Below the pieces are notes generated by a model. That model did no database searches, was not told the origin of the DNA, and was given only the letters and a program-made list of their open reading frames with translations. From the NCBI RefSeq assembly GCF_003205875.1, contig NZ_PUBZ01000080.1, positions 51,266 through 115,265 on the forward strand: DNA of 64,000 nucleotides, given 5' to 3'. Origin of the DNA: Herpetosiphon llansteffanensis. GTDB taxonomy: Bacteria > Chloroflexota > Chloroflexia > Chloroflexales > Herpetosiphonaceae. This document shows, in pieces, positions 35,151 through 44,559 of the stretch. Position 1 is the stretch's first letter. Every line of letters starts with the position of its first letter. The translations under genes and the position numbers were made by a program.

Positions 35151-36104
35151 CTATTGTTGGCGAAATTGCTCGATTTGCGCTGCTGTTGGCAGTCCAGGAA
35201 TCGCCCCGCGCACTAAGGTGGCTAAGGCTCCTGCAATCGATGCACGGTGTAACGCATGTTCAAAATGTGCTTGATTGTGGGCCAAAGTTGGTTGCTGAAT
35301 CAATTGGGCTAACAAGCAGGCCACAAAGCTATCGCCAGCACCAGTTGCATCAATCGCCTGCACTGTGGGCGCGGCAATTCGCCCTGATCCAGCTGCCGTC
35401 TGATACCAACAGCCTGCGCTGCCATCGGTTACAACAATCACTTGGCTGCGAGCATGCCACAAGCTTTGCGCTGCCGCCAAGGGATCAGCCAGCGCCGTCA
35501 GGAACTCGGCTTCTTCGCGGCTAAGTTTGATAATTTGGGCATAGGGCAGCAGTTTCAGCATCATGCTGCGCGCTGCTTCCAACGATGGCCACAGCGCTGC
35601 CCGCAAATTGGGATCAAACGAAAGCAGCATGTTATTGGCTTGCGCCAACTCAATTGCCTGCAAGGTGGTTTGATAGCCCAACTCGTTGCTGGCACTGATC
35701 GAGCCAAAGTGCAGCAGTTTGGCCTTGGCAAATTGGCGTGGGTCGAGGTCGCTTGGCGCAAAAAACATATCGGCACTTGGATGGCGATAAAACATAAAAT
35801 CGCGCTCGCCATCTGCTTGCAAGGCCACAAATGCCAAGGCGGTGCGGGCTTGTTCAGTGCGGCGCAGGCCTTGGATGTCAACCTGGTGGGTTGCCAAGGT
35901 TTCAGCCAGAAAATCGCCAAAAGCATCGGCCCCGACCATGCCCAAAAAAGCACTGCTAACGCCCAAACGAGCCAAGCCTACCGCGACATTGGCTGGCGCG
36001 CCACCAGCTGCTCGTTGCCACAATGGCGTATTTGCCACGCCCAAACCTGCTTCGGTTGGCACAAAATCAACCAATAATTCACCAAGACATAACGCCTGTG
36101 TCAT
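35151..36104 (-). CDS. PfkB-family sugar kinase (fructokinase-like)
   Basis: A 317-residue ribokinase-fold kinase. The N-terminal signature GGAPANVAVGLARLG and the C-terminal anion-hole motif DATGAGDSFVACLL, with its catalytic Asp, are both present. The start MTQALCLGELLVDFVP is typical for bacterial fructokinases or related 2-keto-3-deoxygluconate kinases. AGGAG lies five bases before the ATG. It follows a LacI-family regulator with the stop of that gene inside its ribosome-binding region, so the pair is an operon. Confidence 0.9.
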   Translation of the reverse strand: MTQALCLGELLVDFVPTEAGLGVANTPLWQRAAGGAPANVAVGLARLGVSSAFLGMVGADAFGDFLAETLATHQVDIQGLRRTEQARTALAFVALQADGERDFMFYRHPSADMFFAPSDLDPRQFAKAKLLHFGSISASNELGYQTTLQAIELAQANNMLLSFDPNLRAALWPSLEAARSMMLKLLPYAQIIKLSREEAEFLTALADPLAAAQSLWHARSQVIVVTDGSAGCWYQTAAGSGRIAAPTVQAIDATGAGDSFVACLLAQLIQQPTLAHNQAHFEHALHRASIAGALATLVRGAIPGLPTAAQIEQFRQQ

Positions 36105-36112
36105 GCGATCTC

Positions 36113-37123
36113 CTATGCCTTGCTTGGCTTGGCACTGCTGGCCCGTTCGATTAAGCTGACCGCCAAGGTATGTAGGGTTGGGCGGCGCGTGCCTTCGTTG
36201 AGCGCTGCGAGCAGCACCTCTGCTCCTTTGCGTCCCATCTGCTCCATTGGTTGATGAATCGTGGTTAACCCAATCAGCTGCGCCATTTCAAGATCGTCAT
36301 AGCCAACCACGGCCAAATCCTCGCCTGCCTTCAAGCCGCGTTCGCGCAAAGCATCAATGACACCAAACGCCAGATCGTCGTTGGCTGCAAAGATCGCGCT
36401 TGGCGGCTCGGCCAAATCGAGCAGTTCAAGCGCTGCCTGATGGCCCCAATCGCGACGGTCAAAGCCAGCGCGCAGATACTCGGCCTGCACTGGCAGATGA
36501 TGGGCGGTTAAGGCAGCCTCGTAGCCGCGCTGCCGATCGCGGTTGACGGTAAAGCCCAAATCTGGCTCCAACTGCCCAGAGATAAAGCCAATTCGTTGAT
36601 GGCCTTGGCTAATCAGATGTTCGACCGCCTTGAATGCGCCGCCCACGTTATCGACGACCACCGAAGGCAAATTGCTGGCTTGGGTATCGATCATCACGGC
36701 GGGCAAGTTGGCTGCTTGCAAACGTTTGATTTCTGGTGGTGCTAAGGGCAGCGAAACAATCAACAAGCCGTCGGTGCGGCCCAAAAATGGCAGCGTATTA
36801 AAGTAGCGCGTGCGTTGCTCAGGCGAATCAACATTAAAAATAATCAGCTGATAGTCGGAATTGGCTACAACCGATTCGATGCCGCGCAGAACTTCAATAA
36901 AAAATGGCCGCGTGAGGAAGGGCAGAATAATTGCAATTGCATTGGTTTTGGCAGTTACTAATTGCCGCGCAGCATGATTTGGCCGATAGCCAAGCTCATC
37001 AATGACCGCCAGAACTCTGGCCCGAGTTTCCGGCAGGACGTTCGGCGATTCGTTGAGCACCCGCGAAACTGTCGCGATGCCAACACCCGCCCGTTTTGCC
37101 ACATCTTTAATCGTATATGCCAT
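36113..37123 (-). CDS. LacI-family transcriptional regulator
   Basis: A 336-residue regulator. The N-terminal domain (MAYTIKDVAKRAGVGIATVSRVLNESPNV) is a classical LacI helix-turn-helix with hinge helix, followed by a periplasmic-binding-protein-like sugar domain. It probably controls the pfkB kinase and itself, with a sugar or sugar phosphate as ligand. A near-perfect LacI-type operator lies at 37148-37161, at the predicted transcription start. Confidence 0.93.
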   Translation of the reverse strand: MAYTIKDVAKRAGVGIATVSRVLNESPNVLPETRARVLAVIDELGYRPNHAARQLVTAKTNAIAIILPFLTRPFFIEVLRGIESVVANSDYQLIIFNVDSPEQRTRYFNTLPFLGRTDGLLIVSLPLAPPEIKRLQAANLPAVMIDTQASNLPSVVVDNVGGAFKAVEHLISQGHQRIGFISGQLEPDLGFTVNRDRQRGYEAALTAHHLPVQAEYLRAGFDRRDWGHQAALELLDLAEPPSAIFAANDDLAFGVIDALRERGLKAGEDLAVVGYDDLEMAQLIGLTTIHQPMEQMGRKGAEVLLAALNEGTRRPTLHTLAVSLIERASSAKPSKA

Positions 37124-37147
37124 GGGGGTGTCCTCTCGAATGAGCCA

Positions 37148-37195
37148 TGGAAACGTTTTCAGAGCATCTTAGCCTGAATGTAGTAGGCTTGTCAA
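37148..37195 (-). promoter_or_regulatory. lacI-pfkB promoter with LacI-type operator
   Basis: On the minus strand TTGACA (37190-37195), an 18-base spacer and TAAGAT (37166-37171). The operator GAAAACGTTTCC (around a central CG at 37154-37155) overlaps the expected start near 37159. This layout fits autorepression. Confidence 0.75.
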
Positions 37196-37230
37196 GCGAT
37201 CATACCATGGTCATGCAAAAGGGCAATGAT

Positions 37231-38892
37231 TTAGGGTTGACTATAGACAACGACCCAATAATGGCCGTAGGTTGCTTGGGCATTTTGGGCATGGCCGATG
37301 CCAAACTCGCTAATGTTGGGGCTGAGCAAATTGGCCTGCAAGCCGGGGTCGTTGATCAGCGCGTCGAAGGCAGCTTGGGCATTGCTATGGCCAGCGCTAA
37401 TATGCACATTCCAGAAGCTGCTAATGTGATTTGCTTGACGCAACAAATCGCCAATTGTTTGGCCAGCAGGGGTCATGTTGCTAAAATAGTTATTGTTGGC
37501 CATATCGGCGCTATGGGCTTGGGCCACGCTTTGCACTTGGGGTTGCAAAAGTAAAGGTGGTAGCCCATTTTGGCTGCGAAATTGATTGATTAAATCGGCC
37601 AATTGGTTAATTTCGGGCGCTAAGGCTTGAGTTGGCTCGGCAGTTGGTTCAGCGGTTGGCGGCACGAGGGTTGGCTCGGCAGTTGGTTCAACAACAGCGG
37701 TTGGCGCTTCGGGCGTTGGCGCTGTGCTCGGAGTTGGCTCGCTGGTAGCGGGAACTATGCTGGCAGTTGGTTCAGTCGATGGCAAATTAATAATTGCAAT
37801 AACCTGAGCCGTGGCAGTCGAATCAACTGCACCCGCCGAGCGCATGCTCAACATAACTTGTGTGCCAATTAAGCCAACCACAATCAACAAGCCAAAAATG
37901 CCAATATACCAGCGGGCTTTGCTTTTGGCTGGCGCAGCTTCGGCTAGGCTTGGGGTGTTGAGTGCAATCGTCGCCTTGCCTGCACTCGAGGCGAGCTGTG
38001 GCCCACGAATTGTATTGTTTTCGTTGATGGCTGGGCTGGCTGGGCTTGGGTTTTTGAGTAATTGCAAGGCTTTTTGGGCCGAATCAGGCCGTTTATTTGG
38101 ATCAAGCTCGAGCAATTGCAACATAAGTGCATCTAACGCTGCTGGCACATTATCGGCCAACTCGCTCGGGCGACGCAGCCGAATATGGCCGGAAATACGT
38201 GATTCTGCTGGAACTGGCGAATGGCCGGTTAGCATGTGGTAGGCGGTTGCGCCAAGGCTATACAAATCGGAGCGGGCATCGGTGGCGCGACCGCGCGATT
38301 GCTCAGGCGAGGCATAAAACAGCGAAAACGCTTTGGCGGCGGTTTCGGTGCTTTGGCTCCGTTTGGCAATGCCAAAATCGAGCAGTACCAAGCGATCGTC
38401 GGCGGTCCGCTTAATATTTTCGGGCTTAATATCGCGATGAATAATATTGAGCGCATGCAATTGGGCTAATTGACCAAGCATCACGTTTAGAAAATGCTCG
38501 ACCACGTTTGCCGCTAAGCGCTCGTGGGCCTCGATTAATGAACCAACGGTTGTGCCGCTGACAAACTCCATCACCAAAGCAATGATGTTGCCCTCGCTCC
38601 AAATATCATAGACCTCGGGAATAAAGGGCAAATGGCGCGCATGTTGGGCCAGAATTTGGGCCTCGACCGTGACCTGTTCGCGCATAGCTGGCGAATTTGC
38701 AGTAATCAATTTAATCGCATAATGGCGGGCTAAATCGACATCGAATGCTTCGTAAACCACACCAAAACCGCCTTGGCCAAGCAGGCTTTTGACGCGATAG
38801 CGATTGCGCAGCAGCAAGGGTTGATGGCATTGTGGACAACGAACATCCGTTGCTGCCACAACGGTTTGACATGCATAACAGTTGATCGACAT
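37231..38892 (-). CDS. Ser/Thr protein kinase fused to an extracellular CAP/SCP domain
   Basis: A 553-residue protein. Residues 1-30 contain two CxxC pairs (zinc ribbon). The kinase (about 34-280) has GQGGFGVVYEAFD, AIKLI, HRDIKPENIK and DFGIAKR, and so looks active. One membrane helix lies near 327-349. A Pro/Thr/Glu-rich spacer (PTAEPT units) runs to about 425. The C-terminal ~125 residues are a CAP-type domain (LINQFRSQNGLPPLLLQPQ, then GHYWVVVYSQP). A domain outside the cell probably senses a ligand and signals to the kinase inside. No phosphatase is adjacent. Confidence 0.92.
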   Translation of the reverse strand: MSINCYACQTVVAATDVRCPQCHQPLLLRNRYRVKSLLGQGGFGVVYEAFDVDLARHYAIKLITANSPAMREQVTVEAQILAQHARHLPFIPEVYDIWSEGNIIALVMEFVSGTTVGSLIEAHERLAANVVEHFLNVMLGQLAQLHALNIIHRDIKPENIKRTADDRLVLLDFGIAKRSQSTETAAKAFSLFYASPEQSRGRATDARSDLYSLGATAYHMLTGHSPVPAESRISGHIRLRRPSELADNVPAALDALMLQLLELDPNKRPDSAQKALQLLKNPSPASPAINENNTIRGPQLASSAGKATIALNTPSLAEAAPAKSKARWYIGIFGLLIVVGLIGTQVMLSMRSAGAVDSTATAQVIAIINLPSTEPTASIVPATSEPTPSTAPTPEAPTAVVEPTAEPTLVPPTAEPTAEPTQALAPEINQLADLINQFRSQNGLPPLLLQPQVQSVAQAHSADMANNNYFSNMTPAGQTIGDLLRQANHISSFWNVHISAGHSNAQAAFDALINDPGLQANLLSPNISEFGIGHAQNAQATYGHYWVVVYSQP

Positions 38893-39062
38893 AGAGCCAC
38901 CTGTCGTAAACCAAGCGAACCAATAGCCCTAGCCTACACCAAGTATGTGGCCCAATGCAATGGATAATCAGGCCTATATTGCGACCCACGACCCTTGGCC
39001 ATCTGGCTGTTAAAGCAGCTCAAAATGCTGCCGCTGGCTGTGAATTCTGCTACAATAGAACT

Positions 39063-39374
39063 ATGATAAAACTACTGATGAGTTGGAATATAGCAGAAGG
39101 CCGCGAGCAAGCTCATCTTGAGTATGTCACGAGTGAGTTTGTTCCAGCCCTGATGAAGCATGGCGCAATTAGCGATGCTTGGCTTTCGCTGGGCGGAACG
39201 CCTGAGGCCCCAGAGATGATCCTCGGGATCACCTCGGATGAAGAGATTGAACTACGCTCATTTTTGCAAAGCAACGAATGGCAAGAACTCAGCGTCAAGC
39301 TCAGCCGCCATGTTGCTGATTTTCGCTACTGGTTTACCAAAAAAATACAGAACCCTGGTGGGTTTCAGATGTAG
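39063..39374 (+). CDS. Small protein of unknown function, possibly an ABM-like ferredoxin-fold domain
   Basis: A 103-residue protein. MIKLLMSWNIAEGREQAHLEYVTSEF followed by a second half ending FRYWFTKK gives a beta-alpha-beta pattern of the dimeric alpha-beta barrel type, but no family motif is certain. The ATG at 39063 has no ribosome-binding site; TACAAT lies six bases upstream, suggesting a leaderless mRNA. An upstream ATG at 38955 is less likely. Confidence 0.6.
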   Translation: MIKLLMSWNIAEGREQAHLEYVTSEFVPALMKHGAISDAWLSLGGTPEAPEMILGITSDEEIELRSFLQSNEWQELSVKLSRHVADFRYWFTKKIQNPGGFQM

Positions 39375-39468
39375 CCTAAAACGCATCAAGGCGATCGAGC
39401 ATCAGCCCAATCGCCTTGATTTATGGTGCCAACAGCAATTGCTCGGCATGCAACCGCCCCAACCTGCT

Positions 39469-39819
39469 TTAGCCTTTTTTGATCAACAAGCGAATTGCCG
39501 TGCGTTCCTCTTCATCGATGGCAACATCAATAAATGATGGGACGCAAACAATATCGATGCCTTCTTCTTGAAGGTATGAACGTGCGATTGCAACCGCTTT
39601 AATCGCTTGATTGGTTGCACCAGCGCCGATCGATTGAACTTCGGCATGGCCAGCTTCGCGAATAACTCCGGCAATGGCCCCGGCAACAGCCGATGGGCGT
39701 GAACGGGTTGAGACCTTTAAAACTTCTGCATCGTTGTGTACTGCGCCAGCATTGCTGGGCGCATCGGCTGAAGTGGTCCGTTGGTCGTCGTTGCTAAAGC
39801 GATCAAGTTGATACGCCAT
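39469..39819 (-). CDS. spoVS: SpoVS-family protein with N-terminal extension
   Basis: A 116-residue protein. The last ~85 residues match SpoVS: EVLKVSTRSRPSAVAGAIAG, GAGATNQAIKAVAIAR and DEEERTAIRLLIKK. SpoVS has an Alba-like fold and occurs also in non-sporulating bacteria, where it probably binds nucleic acid. About 30 polar residues precede the domain and are not in the Bacillus protein; AAGGAGG five bases before the ATG supports this longer start. It lies directly downstream of rny, as in Bacillus, where the order is rny-ymdB-spoVS; ymdB is absent here. Confidence 0.9.
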   Translation of the reverse strand: MAYQLDRFSNDDQRTTSADAPSNAGAVHNDAEVLKVSTRSRPSAVAGAIAGVIREAGHAEVQSIGAGATNQAIKAVAIARSYLQEEGIDIVCVPSFIDVAIDEEERTAIRLLIKKG

Positions 39820-39980
39820 TGCTGCCTCCTTGAAAAGGAACGGTAGAGATTGCTGTCATGCACGCATCGCGCCTTCTCAGGTTGAGGGAAAGAGCGTTGA
39901 ACAGCCGCTTGCCAAGCAGCATGTTCACGCTGGTTTTGGGCCAGCGTTGCCCTTTCCCTCAGACACAGAGCTTCGCCTAC

Positions 39981-41510
39981 TTACCGTGCATAATCAACCG
40001 CACGGGTTTCGCGGATGACGGTAACTTTGATTTGACCTGGATATTGCAGGGTACTCTCGATCTTTTTGGCCACTTCGCGGGCCAAATGGATACTTTCGAG
40101 ATCGTCAAGCGCGTCGGGTTGCACCATAACCCGGACTTCCCGACCTGCTTGAATTGCGAATGCCCGTTGAACACCAGGAAACGATGTGGCGACATGTTCA
40201 AGAGCTTCGAGCCGCTTGATGTAGAGATCGATGGTCTCGCGGCGGGCACCTGGGCGACCCCCAGAGATGGCATCGGCGGCTTGAACAAGAAAGGCCTCAA
40301 CAGTTTGAGGTTCCTCATCGTTATGATGGGCAGCAATTGCATGAACTACCGCCGCGTTGCGGCCAAGCCGTCGGGCAATATCTGCGCCGATTAACGCGTG
40401 CGGCCCTTGTACATCGTGGTCAATGGCTTTTCCAATATCATGGAGCAGGGCTGCGGTCTTGGCAACCTGCACATTCGCGCCCAGTTCTGCTGCCATCGCT
40501 CCTGCCAAAAAGGCACATTCTAACGAATGTTGCAACACATTTTGGCCGTAGCTGGTACGATATTTCAACCGCCCCAGAATCTTCATCAGATCTGGATGAA
40601 GGCCTTGGACGTTGGCTTCGTAGGCCACGCGTTCGCCTTCTTCGCGGATTATTTGCTCAAGGTCTTGGCGGGTTTTATCAGCGACTTCCTCAATGCGGGC
40701 GGGGTGAATCCGACCGTCTTTCAACAGGCGGTTCAGGGTTAGGCGAGCCACTTCACGACGTACTGGGTCGTGACATGAGAGCGTGACCGCTTCGGGCGTG
40801 TCGTCGACAATAATATCGACCCCGGTAATTTGTTCGAAGGCTCGAATATTGCGGCCTTCGCGCCCGATAATCCGTCCTTTGAGTTCCTCGCTGGGCAGTT
40901 GTACCGTGCTTACAGTAATTTCGGCGACATAATCCGATGCACAGCGTTGGATCGCCAACCCAACGATTTTGCGTGCAATCCGGTCACCATCGAGCTTTGC
41001 TGCCGCTTCGATTTCGTGGATGCGGCGAGCAGCTTCGGCACGGGTTTCTTGTTCAACACGAGTCAGAATGATTTCACGTGCTTGTTCGTTAGTGAGACCT
41101 GCGACCCGCTCCAGCTCAGCTTGTTGGGCTGTGCGGAGGCGTTCGGCTTCAGTGTGTAAGTTTTCGACCGCTCGCTCGCGCTGGCCTAACTGCCGATCGC
41201 GCTTTTCGGTTTGGTCGAGCTTACGTTCTAGAGTTTCTTCTTTGCGATTGACCCGTTCTTCTTGTTTTTGCAAGCGGACGCGGGCTTCGCGGAGTTCGTT
41301 TTCACCAACTTCCCGCAACTGTTGTTGTTCTTCGCGGGCTTTTAATTGCAATTGTTTGTACTCAGTCTTGGCTTGTTCTAATTGTAGTTGTGCTGCTGCT
41401 TCAGCTTGGGCGAGTGCTACACCAGATTTTTTTGTTAACCAAACATAGGCACCGCCTGCGCCTGCAGCTAGGCCAATGAGTAAAGCCAGAGCTGGAAGGA
41501 TAAAGTCCAC
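39981..41510 (-). CDS. rny: Ribonuclease Y
   Basis: A 509-residue RNase Y. An N-terminal membrane anchor (about 3-25) is followed by a long charged coiled coil (about 30-195), a KH domain ([19 protein letters not shown]) and an HD domain with [10 protein letters not shown]. It starts mRNA decay at the membrane. The start codon is GTG at 41510 with GGAGG seven bases upstream. A promoter lies at 41607-41635. Confidence 0.95.
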   Translation of the reverse strand: MDFILPALALLIGLAAGAGGAYVWLTKKSGVALAQAEAAAQLQLEQAKTEYKQLQLKAREEQQQLREVGENELREARVRLQKQEERVNRKEETLERKLDQTEKRDRQLGQRERAVENLHTEAERLRTAQQAELERVAGLTNEQAREIILTRVEQETRAEAARRIHEIEAAAKLDGDRIARKIVGLAIQRCASDYVAEITVSTVQLPSEELKGRIIGREGRNIRAFEQITGVDIIVDDTPEAVTLSCHDPVRREVARLTLNRLLKDGRIHPARIEEVADKTRQDLEQIIREEGERVAYEANVQGLHPDLMKILGRLKYRTSYGQNVLQHSLECAFLAGAMAAELGANVQVAKTAALLHDIGKAIDHDVQGPHALIGADIARRLGRNAAVVHAIAAHHNDEEPQTVEAFLVQAADAISGGRPGARRETIDLYIKRLEALEHVATSFPGVQRAFAIQAGREVRVMVQPDALDDLESIHLAREVAKKIESTLQYPGQIKVTVIRETRAVDYAR

Positions 41511-41606
41511 AGGGTTTCCTCCTGGCTCAATTGTTAAGGTTCACCGACGAAATGGCACGATGATAAGCTGTGTTAAGAGTTTGCTAAGAATTCCGTTTCC
41601 TGCCGT

Positions 41607-41635
41607 ATCATAGACGTTTTGCTAGGTAGTGTCAA
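41607..41635 (-). promoter_or_regulatory. Sigma70-type promoter for rny
   Basis: On the minus strand TTGACA (41630-41635), a 17-base spacer and TATGAT (41607-41612). The leader is about 90 bases. Confidence 0.8.
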
Positions 41636-42172
41636 GCTGATACGTGATACAGATTAATCCCTTGGTGTTATCCCTCTGATCCTACACCATAAGCAGTTTC
41701 GTATCCCCTTTATGTGGGATGATTAATGGGGGATATTTTCTCCAAGTTTCTCTATATTCTCTCCATTTAGGCGCATTTTTCTCTAAACTTGGGTCAATTG
41801 CCACGAGCATTATGATCATTATGCTAAATTGAACATAGCGCTACAAGGAAAATATTTCCTAACATTTCTATACACTCATCGGTATAAATGTTCGTTGATG
41901 TGCGTTGTTTGGTACTGGTTTGGCATGTCAAACCGCAGCATGATCGCTCGCCAGCACCACATTTGTTCGTTGTACTGGCTGTTTTTGCCTAAAATTGTTA
42001 CAAAATCTTAATCAAAGCTCGATTGGAGGCAGGATACTGGGAATAGCGAAGCCAAGCTTATATCTGGCCGATGTGCCCGCAGCTGGAGCAGCCAACCCTT
42101 GAGGCCGATGCCCCTGACTTGTTTGTGGTCTCCCCACAGGATGCGTCTTTTTGAGGCAATCCTTCCCATCAC
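41636..42172. other. Non-coding gap upstream of rny
   Basis: No gene is supported in this stretch. The part from about 42020 to 42160 has short frames with a CxxC pair (CSSCGHIGQ) that faintly recalls the end of a TnpB-type transposase, but the frames are broken. I treat it as possible remnant sequence only. Confidence 0.4.
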
Positions 42173-43384
42173 TCAAACAGGCTTTTCCAACTCCAAGAGC
42201 ATCGCTCTGCTGATGTTTCTCTGTATTTCCAAAAGACCGCAATACTCATCCAGTGTATCAACAAAGCTCTGCCAGAGCAGCGCCCGCGTTACGGGGTCGC
42301 CAACGAGCGCATCAAACTGTTGCTTTTTGGTTCGCTTGGCGTGCGAGAGACCCCCATAGACCCACAGATCAAACACCTGCCGTTGGGTGAGCGGCTTGTC
42401 GATACTGCCGATCACGTTCCCATCGGTATCGATGACCTGCTCTCGATTAACCAGCTCCGTAACTCCATCCAATGCAATATTGTACACATTTCGATTCGCG
42501 AGATAGCGGCGGGCATGCTCGGTGCCAATCGTTGCAGCTTGGTAGTGTTGCGCGAGATTTTCCAGTGAACATTCTTCGCTATCGTCGAGGAAGCACCGCA
42601 TGGTCAGCACAAACGCAGCGGTTACTTCAGAGCTGGGTCCTAGGGCTAGCGCATTGGACAGATACTGGTCATTGGCTGCACGCGCTGCCCGTATTTTGGC
42701 TTCGTTCCGACGTTTTACTAGGGACTGGACAAAGGACAATTTCCATTGAGATCGATTCTGGAGTCTGTAGGTGCGATCTTCCCATAGTTTGGCTTCTTTC
42801 TCGCGCTCCCTGATGTGTTGGACAAAGGATAAGCCCAACAGCGTATCCACCTTCTCATTAAAGCGTCGCAGGATATCGATAAAGTTCTCAATGGTCGATG
42901 GCATGGCGCGCCGTAACACCGCCCCGTAGATCACGAACCGCTCTCCAACCGCCGTGATACGCTGAAATAGGAGATCCTCGGCGTGGGCTTCCAGCGATTG
43001 CTTGAACGCAAGAACTTCGTTTCGTACGTCGCCCTCAACCTGAATCCTCACCATGGCTTTTATGATTCTCCTATACTGTTCATCGTCCGGAGATGATTCT
43101 GGGGTGGCGTGCAAGAGCTTCGCCCCCTTAGTGAGGAGATCACCGTAGTTATCTTGAAGGGTTAACATTCCCGTCATTCCATAATGGAGTTTGGGCATGC
43201 TCACGTTATACGCGCTAATCGCCATCACCACAAAAGCGCCCTTGCTCGCCATGGACGTTTTGTCGGGAAGGCGAATTTCGAGGATATCCCCGATACAAAT
43301 ATCCGTGAGTGCCCGTCCAGCGACGTGCCACTCGGTTGAACCACGCTGTTCCACATTGACTATATCAAAGGCTAGATTGTTCAT
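42173..43384 (-). CDS. Unknown 403-residue protein with EF-Tu domain 2-like N-terminal barrel
   Basis: I do not recognise the full protein. Residues 1 to about 90 (STEWHVAGRALTDICIGD, then MPKLHYGMTGMLTLQ and LLTKGAKLL) follow the strand pattern of the domain 2 barrel of translation GTPases, but no GTPase domain is present. The rest is helical: an acidic/basic region (about 110-185), a charged segment rich in Lys/Arg/Glu (about 190-240) and a C-terminal helical region. GAGGGA lies six bases before the ATG. It is the last gene of the minus-strand accessory group. Confidence 0.7.
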   Translation of the reverse strand: MNNLAFDIVNVEQRGSTEWHVAGRALTDICIGDILEIRLPDKTSMASKGAFVVMAISAYNVSMPKLHYGMTGMLTLQDNYGDLLTKGAKLLHATPESSPDDEQYRRIIKAMVRIQVEGDVRNEVLAFKQSLEAHAEDLLFQRITAVGERFVIYGAVLRRAMPSTIENFIDILRRFNEKVDTLLGLSFVQHIREREKEAKLWEDRTYRLQNRSQWKLSFVQSLVKRRNEAKIRAARAANDQYLSNALALGPSSEVTAAFVLTMRCFLDDSEECSLENLAQHYQAATIGTEHARRYLANRNVYNIALDGVTELVNREQVIDTDGNVIGSIDKPLTQRQVFDLWVYGGLSHAKRTKKQQFDALVGDPVTRALLWQSFVDTLDEYCGLLEIQRNISRAMLLELEKPV

Positions 43385-43460
43385 GGTATTTCCCTCGTTT
43401 CAGTGCGTGCTCGACTTTGGGCAATAGAGTGCTCATTTGAGCCATAAAGCTCCACAAAGC

Positions 43461-44495
43461 TTAAGCAAAACAGGTTTGCAGTAATTCGCTCAATTGGTCT
43501 TGATGGTTGTTCATCCATGTTTTGCTCGCTTGCATGCGGCCAATTGCCTGCGCCAAACTCGTGTGGCTCGGCAGTTCGGGCTTGCTGATGGCCCAAATCA
43601 GCGGGATAGCGGTGCGCAAGCCAATTAACTGGGGCATGGCGACAATTTCCTGAGGGGTGAGCTTAATCCATTCTGCATAGCCACGGCAAAATTGCTCAGC
43701 CACCACCCACGGATTGGCCGGATTGCTATCGAGTTGCATGGTCATACGCAAGGCCATAGCCACATCGAGCGCACGCGCCGCTGGGCAGGAAAATTCAAAA
43801 TCGAGAATCGCGGTTACCCGTTCGTCGCGCATGAGGATGTTTGGTGGTGCAAAGTCGTTATGGCACACTTGCTGAGGCAAGGCGGGATATTCATTCGCTA
43901 CAAATGCCATGAGGTTGGCTGCTTCGCTGCGCCACCACGCCCAGAGTTCCGCGTCGCTGGCCGAGCCGCCAAACTGAGCAGCCGCTAGTTGCAGCGAGTC
44001 ATAGCGGGGCTTGGCATAGTTAAGCAAGGACTGAAACAACGCATAGGGGCGACGATGCTGTACGGGACGGGCTTGCAGCAGCGTCTGCAATTCTCCAAGT
44101 GCCGTACCCATGGCGTAGGCCCATTGGTTTATTGCTGGGTGATGCTGGCCGTTGGGCAGCAGCCGAAATTCTGGCGCTTCTCCAGCAATAAAAGGGGTCA
44201 GGGTATAGAGAATATCCCCAACGTTAAGCGTATAATAGATAGATCGTCCTCGTAGCGGCATCGGCACGGCAAACGAGGTTGGTCGCCACGATAGCCAGCG
44301 CACCAACTGCTGTTCATAGAATAGCGCCGCTTCATCATGATCCACGGCGTAGTACTTCAATACAAAATCGCCATTCGCCGTCTGAAGATGCAGATTCTGA
44401 TGATTAACACTAGGAAGCTGAGCAACCACCTGAACCGGGGCGATCAGATTAAACTGTTCAATTGCGTGAGCAACAATTGTATCGCTAGTGGACAT
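43461..44495 (-). CDS. Aminoglycoside/homoserine-kinase-like phosphotransferase
   Basis: A 344-residue APH-fold kinase. The catalytic loop is CHNDFAPPNILM, and the metal-binding motif is ILDFEF. The ATP-binding N-terminal lobe contains NGDFVLKYY (Lys). The family covers antibiotic phosphotransferases, choline kinases and homoserine kinase II; the substrate cannot be told from the sequence. GGGAG lies eight bases before the start. It is flanked by genes of unknown function on the same strand. Confidence 0.85.
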   Translation of the reverse strand: MSTSDTIVAHAIEQFNLIAPVQVVAQLPSVNHQNLHLQTANGDFVLKYYAVDHDEAALFYEQQLVRWLSWRPTSFAVPMPLRGRSIYYTLNVGDILYTLTPFIAGEAPEFRLLPNGQHHPAINQWAYAMGTALGELQTLLQARPVQHRRPYALFQSLLNYAKPRYDSLQLAAAQFGGSASDAELWAWWRSEAANLMAFVANEYPALPQQVCHNDFAPPNILMRDERVTAILDFEFSCPAARALDVAMALRMTMQLDSNPANPWVVAEQFCRGYAEWIKLTPQEIVAMPQLIGLRTAIPLIWAISKPELPSHTSLAQAIGRMQASKTWMNNHQDQLSELLQTCFA

Positions 44496-44559
44496 AACTA
44501 TATCTCCCTAATCTCTTGTTAGACAGCAACTCGTTATGGGTGCAAGAAGGGGTTGCTCT

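Noticed and set aside
37627..37872. Tandem-looking GGTTGG/CGGCAG sequence
   Set aside because: It encodes the PTAEPT stalk of the kinase-CAP protein and is not an independent repeat.
41829..42011. 60-codon plus-strand frame in the rny upstream gap
   Set aside because: The frame has no convincing domain and its context gives no support.
42020..42160. Possible TnpB transposase remnant
   Set aside because: Only a CxxC pair and broken frames are seen, which is too little for a call.
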